Below, piece after piece: positions 62,151 through 64,000 of a DNA stretch of 64,000 nucleotides. Where the stretch lies: positions 248,001-312,000 of the forward strand of contig NZ_RAQH01000004.1 of NCBI RefSeq assembly GCF_003610695.1, in the 5' to 3' direction. The notes beneath the pieces were generated by a model. That model ran no database searches, was not told the origin of the DNA, and saw only the letters and a program-made list of their open reading frames with translations. Made by a program: the position numbers and the translations under genes. The stretch's first letter is position 1. Every line of letters begins with the position of its first letter. The stretch comes from Epilithonimonas arachidiradicis (GTDB taxonomy: Bacteria; Bacteroidota; Bacteroidia; Flavobacteriales; Weeksellaceae).

Positions 62151-62780
62151 ATGAAAAAATCAATGAAAATATTTATAATCAACGGCGGACAGAAATTCGC
62201 ACATTCCGGCGGCAGTTTTAATAATACCATTACAGAATGGACAAAGGAAACACTTGATAAGCAAGGTTTTGAAATTAAAATAACTAATATTAATGATGAT
62301 TTTAACCCAGTTGATGAAGCAGAAAACTTCAAATGGGCGGATGTTGTCATTTATCATTTTCCGGTTTGGTGGTTTCAGGTTCCTAATCGTTTGAAATTTT
62401 ATATTGATGAAGTTTTCACTGCCGGACATAACAACGGGATTTACAAAAGCGATGGTCGCTCGAGAGTTAATCCAGCCATTAATTACGGAACTGGCGGTTT
62501 GATGCACGGCAAGCAATATTTTGTGACAACAAGCTGGAACGCGCCGGAAACAGCTTTTACTTTGGAAGGTGAGTTTTTCGATCAACATTCTGTGGATGAA
62601 GGTGTGTTGTTCGGTTTTCATAGAATGAATGCTTTTACAGGAATGAAAAGTTTGGGAAGTTTCCATTTTCACGATATGGAGAAACAGGCGACACAGGAAC
62701 GAATCGATAATTATGAAAAAGAATATAAAAATTATCTGAAAAGTGTTTTCTTTAGTGTTGAATCTGAAATTCTAAATTAA
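62151..62780 (+). CDS. NAD(P)H-dependent quinone reductase, MdaB-like flavodoxin fold
   Basis: The 209-residue protein starts MKKSMKIFIINGGQKFAHSG, with the FMN/FAD-binding loop at the N-terminus, and contains VIYHFPVWWFQVPNRLKFYI, a TAGHNNGIY loop and NYGTGGLMHGKQYF. This is the MdaB-type NAD(P)H:quinone oxidoreductase group, which reduces quinones by two electrons. The monooxygenase gene follows after 2 bases, as mdaB and ygiN do in Escherichia coli. Confidence 0.92.
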   Translation: MKKSMKIFIINGGQKFAHSGGSFNNTITEWTKETLDKQGFEIKITNINDDFNPVDEAENFKWADVVIYHFPVWWFQVPNRLKFYIDEVFTAGHNNGIYKSDGRSRVNPAINYGTGGLMHGKQYFVTTSWNAPETAFTLEGEFFDQHSVDEGVLFGFHRMNAFTGMKSLGSFHFHDMEKQATQERIDNYEKEYKNYLKSVFFSVESEILN

Positions 62781-62782
62781 TT

Positions 62783-63070
62783 ATGTCTATCTATTTAACA
62801 GCAATTTTAAAAGCAAAAAAGGAATCAGTTCAGGATTTGAAATCAATTCTTGATCATATGGTTCTGAATACGAGAAAAGAAGAAGCTTGCGAAAAATATG
62901 ATTTGCAGCAAGGTTTGGAAGATGAAACGGTTTTCATATTTCACGAGATTTGGAAGAGCAAAGAAGGTTTGGATGCTCATAATCAACAATCTTATATCAA
63001 AGAGTTTGTAGAAAAAGCGCCTGATTTATTGGAAAAACCGGCAGAGATTTATCTGGTGAAATTAGTTTAA
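62783..63070 (+). CDS. Antibiotic biosynthesis monooxygenase family protein (YgiN-like)
   Basis: The 95-residue protein is a ferredoxin-like ABM domain, with LTAILKAKKESVQDLKSIL, CEKYDLQQGLEDETVFIFHE and WKSKEGLDAHNQQSYIKEF. It is like YgiN, the quinol monooxygenase partner of MdaB. The start codon is 2 bases after the stop of the quinone reductase, so the two are translated together. The pair probably handles quinone cycling or detoxification. Confidence 0.93.
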   Translation: MSIYLTAILKAKKESVQDLKSILDHMVLNTRKEEACEKYDLQQGLEDETVFIFHEIWKSKEGLDAHNQQSYIKEFVEKAPDLLEKPAEIYLVKLV

Positions 63071-63075
63071 AATAG

Positions 63076-63105
63076 AAACGCCTCGATTAATTGAGGCGTT
63101 TTTTA
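63076..63105. terminator. Bidirectional terminator between the monooxygenase and the ABC-F gene
   Basis: AAACGCCTCGATT (63076-63088) and AATTGAGGCGTTT (63089-63101) form a nearly perfect palindrome with one wobble, followed by a T tract and reaching the ABC-F stop codon. Confidence 0.9.
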
Positions 63106-64000
63106 TAACGAAATAGTCTTATTAATATTAATGTCTTCCAAAAAACGATTATCGTGAGAAACCACAATCAAAGTTCCTTGGTAATCGTTGATTGCTGATG
63201 TTAAAATCTCAATATTTTGGATGTCTAGATTATTGGTTGGCTCATCCATAATTATCATATCTGGCAAAATATTTTGAATAGAAAGACAGCAGAGCAGGAG
63301 TTTCATCTTTTCGCCACCACTCAGGAATTCACATTTTTTGTCCCAATCATTTTTCCAGAATAGAAATCTTGCTAAAATGGTTTTGACCTCGTGTCCTTCA
63401 AGATTTTTTAAATTAAATTGCTGAGCTTGTTCATAAACTGAAAGTTCATTTTTAATCAAAGAATATTCTTGGTCGATGTAAATTGTTTTCTTTTCTGATA
63501 AATAAATTTCGCCAAAATTAGGTTTAATTTCTCCCAAAATCAGTTTTATCAAACTTGTTTTTCCTGAACCGTTATCACCTTTTATTGCAACTCTTTCTCC
63601 ACTCAGAATTTGAAAATCGAGATTGTTTTCCCAAAGATTTTCTTGATGATAATTGAAATTAATTTGTTCGGCTTTGACCAAAATTTTCCCTTTATGAAGA
63701 TGAGAATTATCGAAATTAATTTTCATCTTATCGATTCCGGAAAGATTATCTTTCAAACTGTGAAGATTTTCTCTGATATTATCAATTTTTTCAGAATGAA
63801 CAGATTTTAGTTTTGATGTACTGTTTTCCGCTTTGTTGCGAAGTGTGTTCATCATAATTCTGGAAACGCCCGATTTCTCCTGCTTTCCTTTTCCTCGGGA
63901 ATCCAATTTGTTTTGCCTTTCAATCGTTTCGCGTTCTTTTTCTTTGGCTTTTTTCAGTTCTTTTTCTCGGTTTTGAATATTCTGTTCAAGCGAATTTTGT
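63103..64000 (-). CDS. ABC-F family ATP-binding protein (5' end outside window)
   Basis: The frame is open to the right edge, so only the second half is visible, at least 299 residues. The N-terminal side of the visible part is a charged, Lys/Glu-rich linker (bases about 63906-64000), followed by the second ATPase domain: Walker A GDNGSGKTSLIKLILG, signature FLSGGEKMKLLLC, Walker B DMIIMDEPTNNLD and switch His VVSHDNRF. The C-terminal coiled coil of Uup is absent. ABC-F proteins act on the ribosome, in some cases protecting it from antibiotics; which subfamily this is cannot be told without the first half. Confidence 0.92.
   Translation of the reverse strand, partial: QNSLEQNIQNREKELKKAKEKERETIERQNKLDSRGKGKQEKSGVSRIMMNTLRNKAENSTSKLKSVHSEKIDNIRENLHSLKDNLSGIDKMKINFDNSHLHKGKILVKAEQINFNYHQENLWENNLDFQILSGERVAIKGDNGSGKTSLIKLILGEIKPNFGEIYLSEKKTIYIDQEYSLIKNELSVYEQAQQFNLKNLEGHEVKTILARFLFWKNDWDKKCEFLSGGEKMKLLLCCLSIQNILPDMIIMDEPTNNLDIQNIEILTSAINDYQGTLIVVSHDNRFLEDININKTISL

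Overview
The window is chromosomal DNA of a Bacteroidota bacterium, most likely a Chryseobacterium-like member of the Weeksellaceae. The evidence is the AT-rich base composition, promoters with the phylum's TAnnTTTG -7 box instead of TATAAT, lack of Shine-Dalgarno sequences, lipoproteins and a SusE/F-like surface protein, type IX secretion components (a PorP/SprF protein and a cargo protein with a C-terminal sorting domain), a fused SecDF, and several families largely confined to this phylum (DUF4290, GSCFA, DUF47-Pit pair). No tRNA, rRNA, CRISPR array, prophage or insertion sequence was seen.

Layout. 1-7.2 kb (+): the end of a polysaccharide utilisation locus with a LamG surface lipoprotein (cut by the window edge), two tandem GH144-type endo-beta-1,2-glucanase-like lipoproteins, a secreted esterase and a GH3 beta-glucosidase; beta-1,2-glucan is the most likely substrate. 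A T9SS-secreted PQQ-type sugar dehydrogenase follows on the other strand. 8.8-20.5 kb: secDF, a Tet-like MFS exporter, a ClC channel, tatA, PAP2 phosphatase, rlmH, a YihY protein, nhaA and the bifunctional ppGpp enzyme. 20.5-27.1 kb: VanZ-like protein, GNAT, proC, a DsbA/FrnE-like protein, murB, small lipoproteins, an aminotransferase, a DUF1801 protein and a NlpC/P60-like lipoprotein. 27.1-28.07 kb: a consensus promoter, a compact structured RNA ending in an intrinsic terminator, then a DUF4395 membrane protein and a stand-alone NIL-domain protein closed by another terminator. 28.1-34.7 kb (-): murA, DUF4290, tex, a tiny membrane protein, a nuclease-like protein and corA. 35-43.8 kb: fabH, the ohrR/ohr peroxide pair, a DUF1501/DUF1800 pair, a beta-barrel gene behind a sigma-54-like promoter, a YceI protein, a hydrolase and sdaA. 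43.9-56.7 kb: a DEAD-box helicase, the DUF47-Pit phosphate pair, a polyprenyl synthase, GSCFA, TatD, rhlE, a DUF6438 lipoprotein, a beta-barrel, obg-adk-hpt and a PASTA protein. 56.7-64 kb: rluD-like, porP/sprF, hemW, murI, a LysR regulator divergent from a quinone reductase/monooxygenase pair, and an ABC-F ATPase cut by the right edge.

Most of the window is housekeeping. The most interesting item is the structured leader plus DUF4395 plus NIL unit at 27.13-28.07 kb. It looks like a riboswitch or attenuator controlling a small, possibly methionine- or sulfur-linked membrane system, and I do not recognise it as a described RNA class. Second is an element at 47.59-47.75 kb built from a perfect 32-bp inverted repeat and a separate perfect 32-nt palindrome. 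Intergenic regions also hold several families of dispersed palindromic repeats. Recognition of families is from memory of their motifs; no database search was run.
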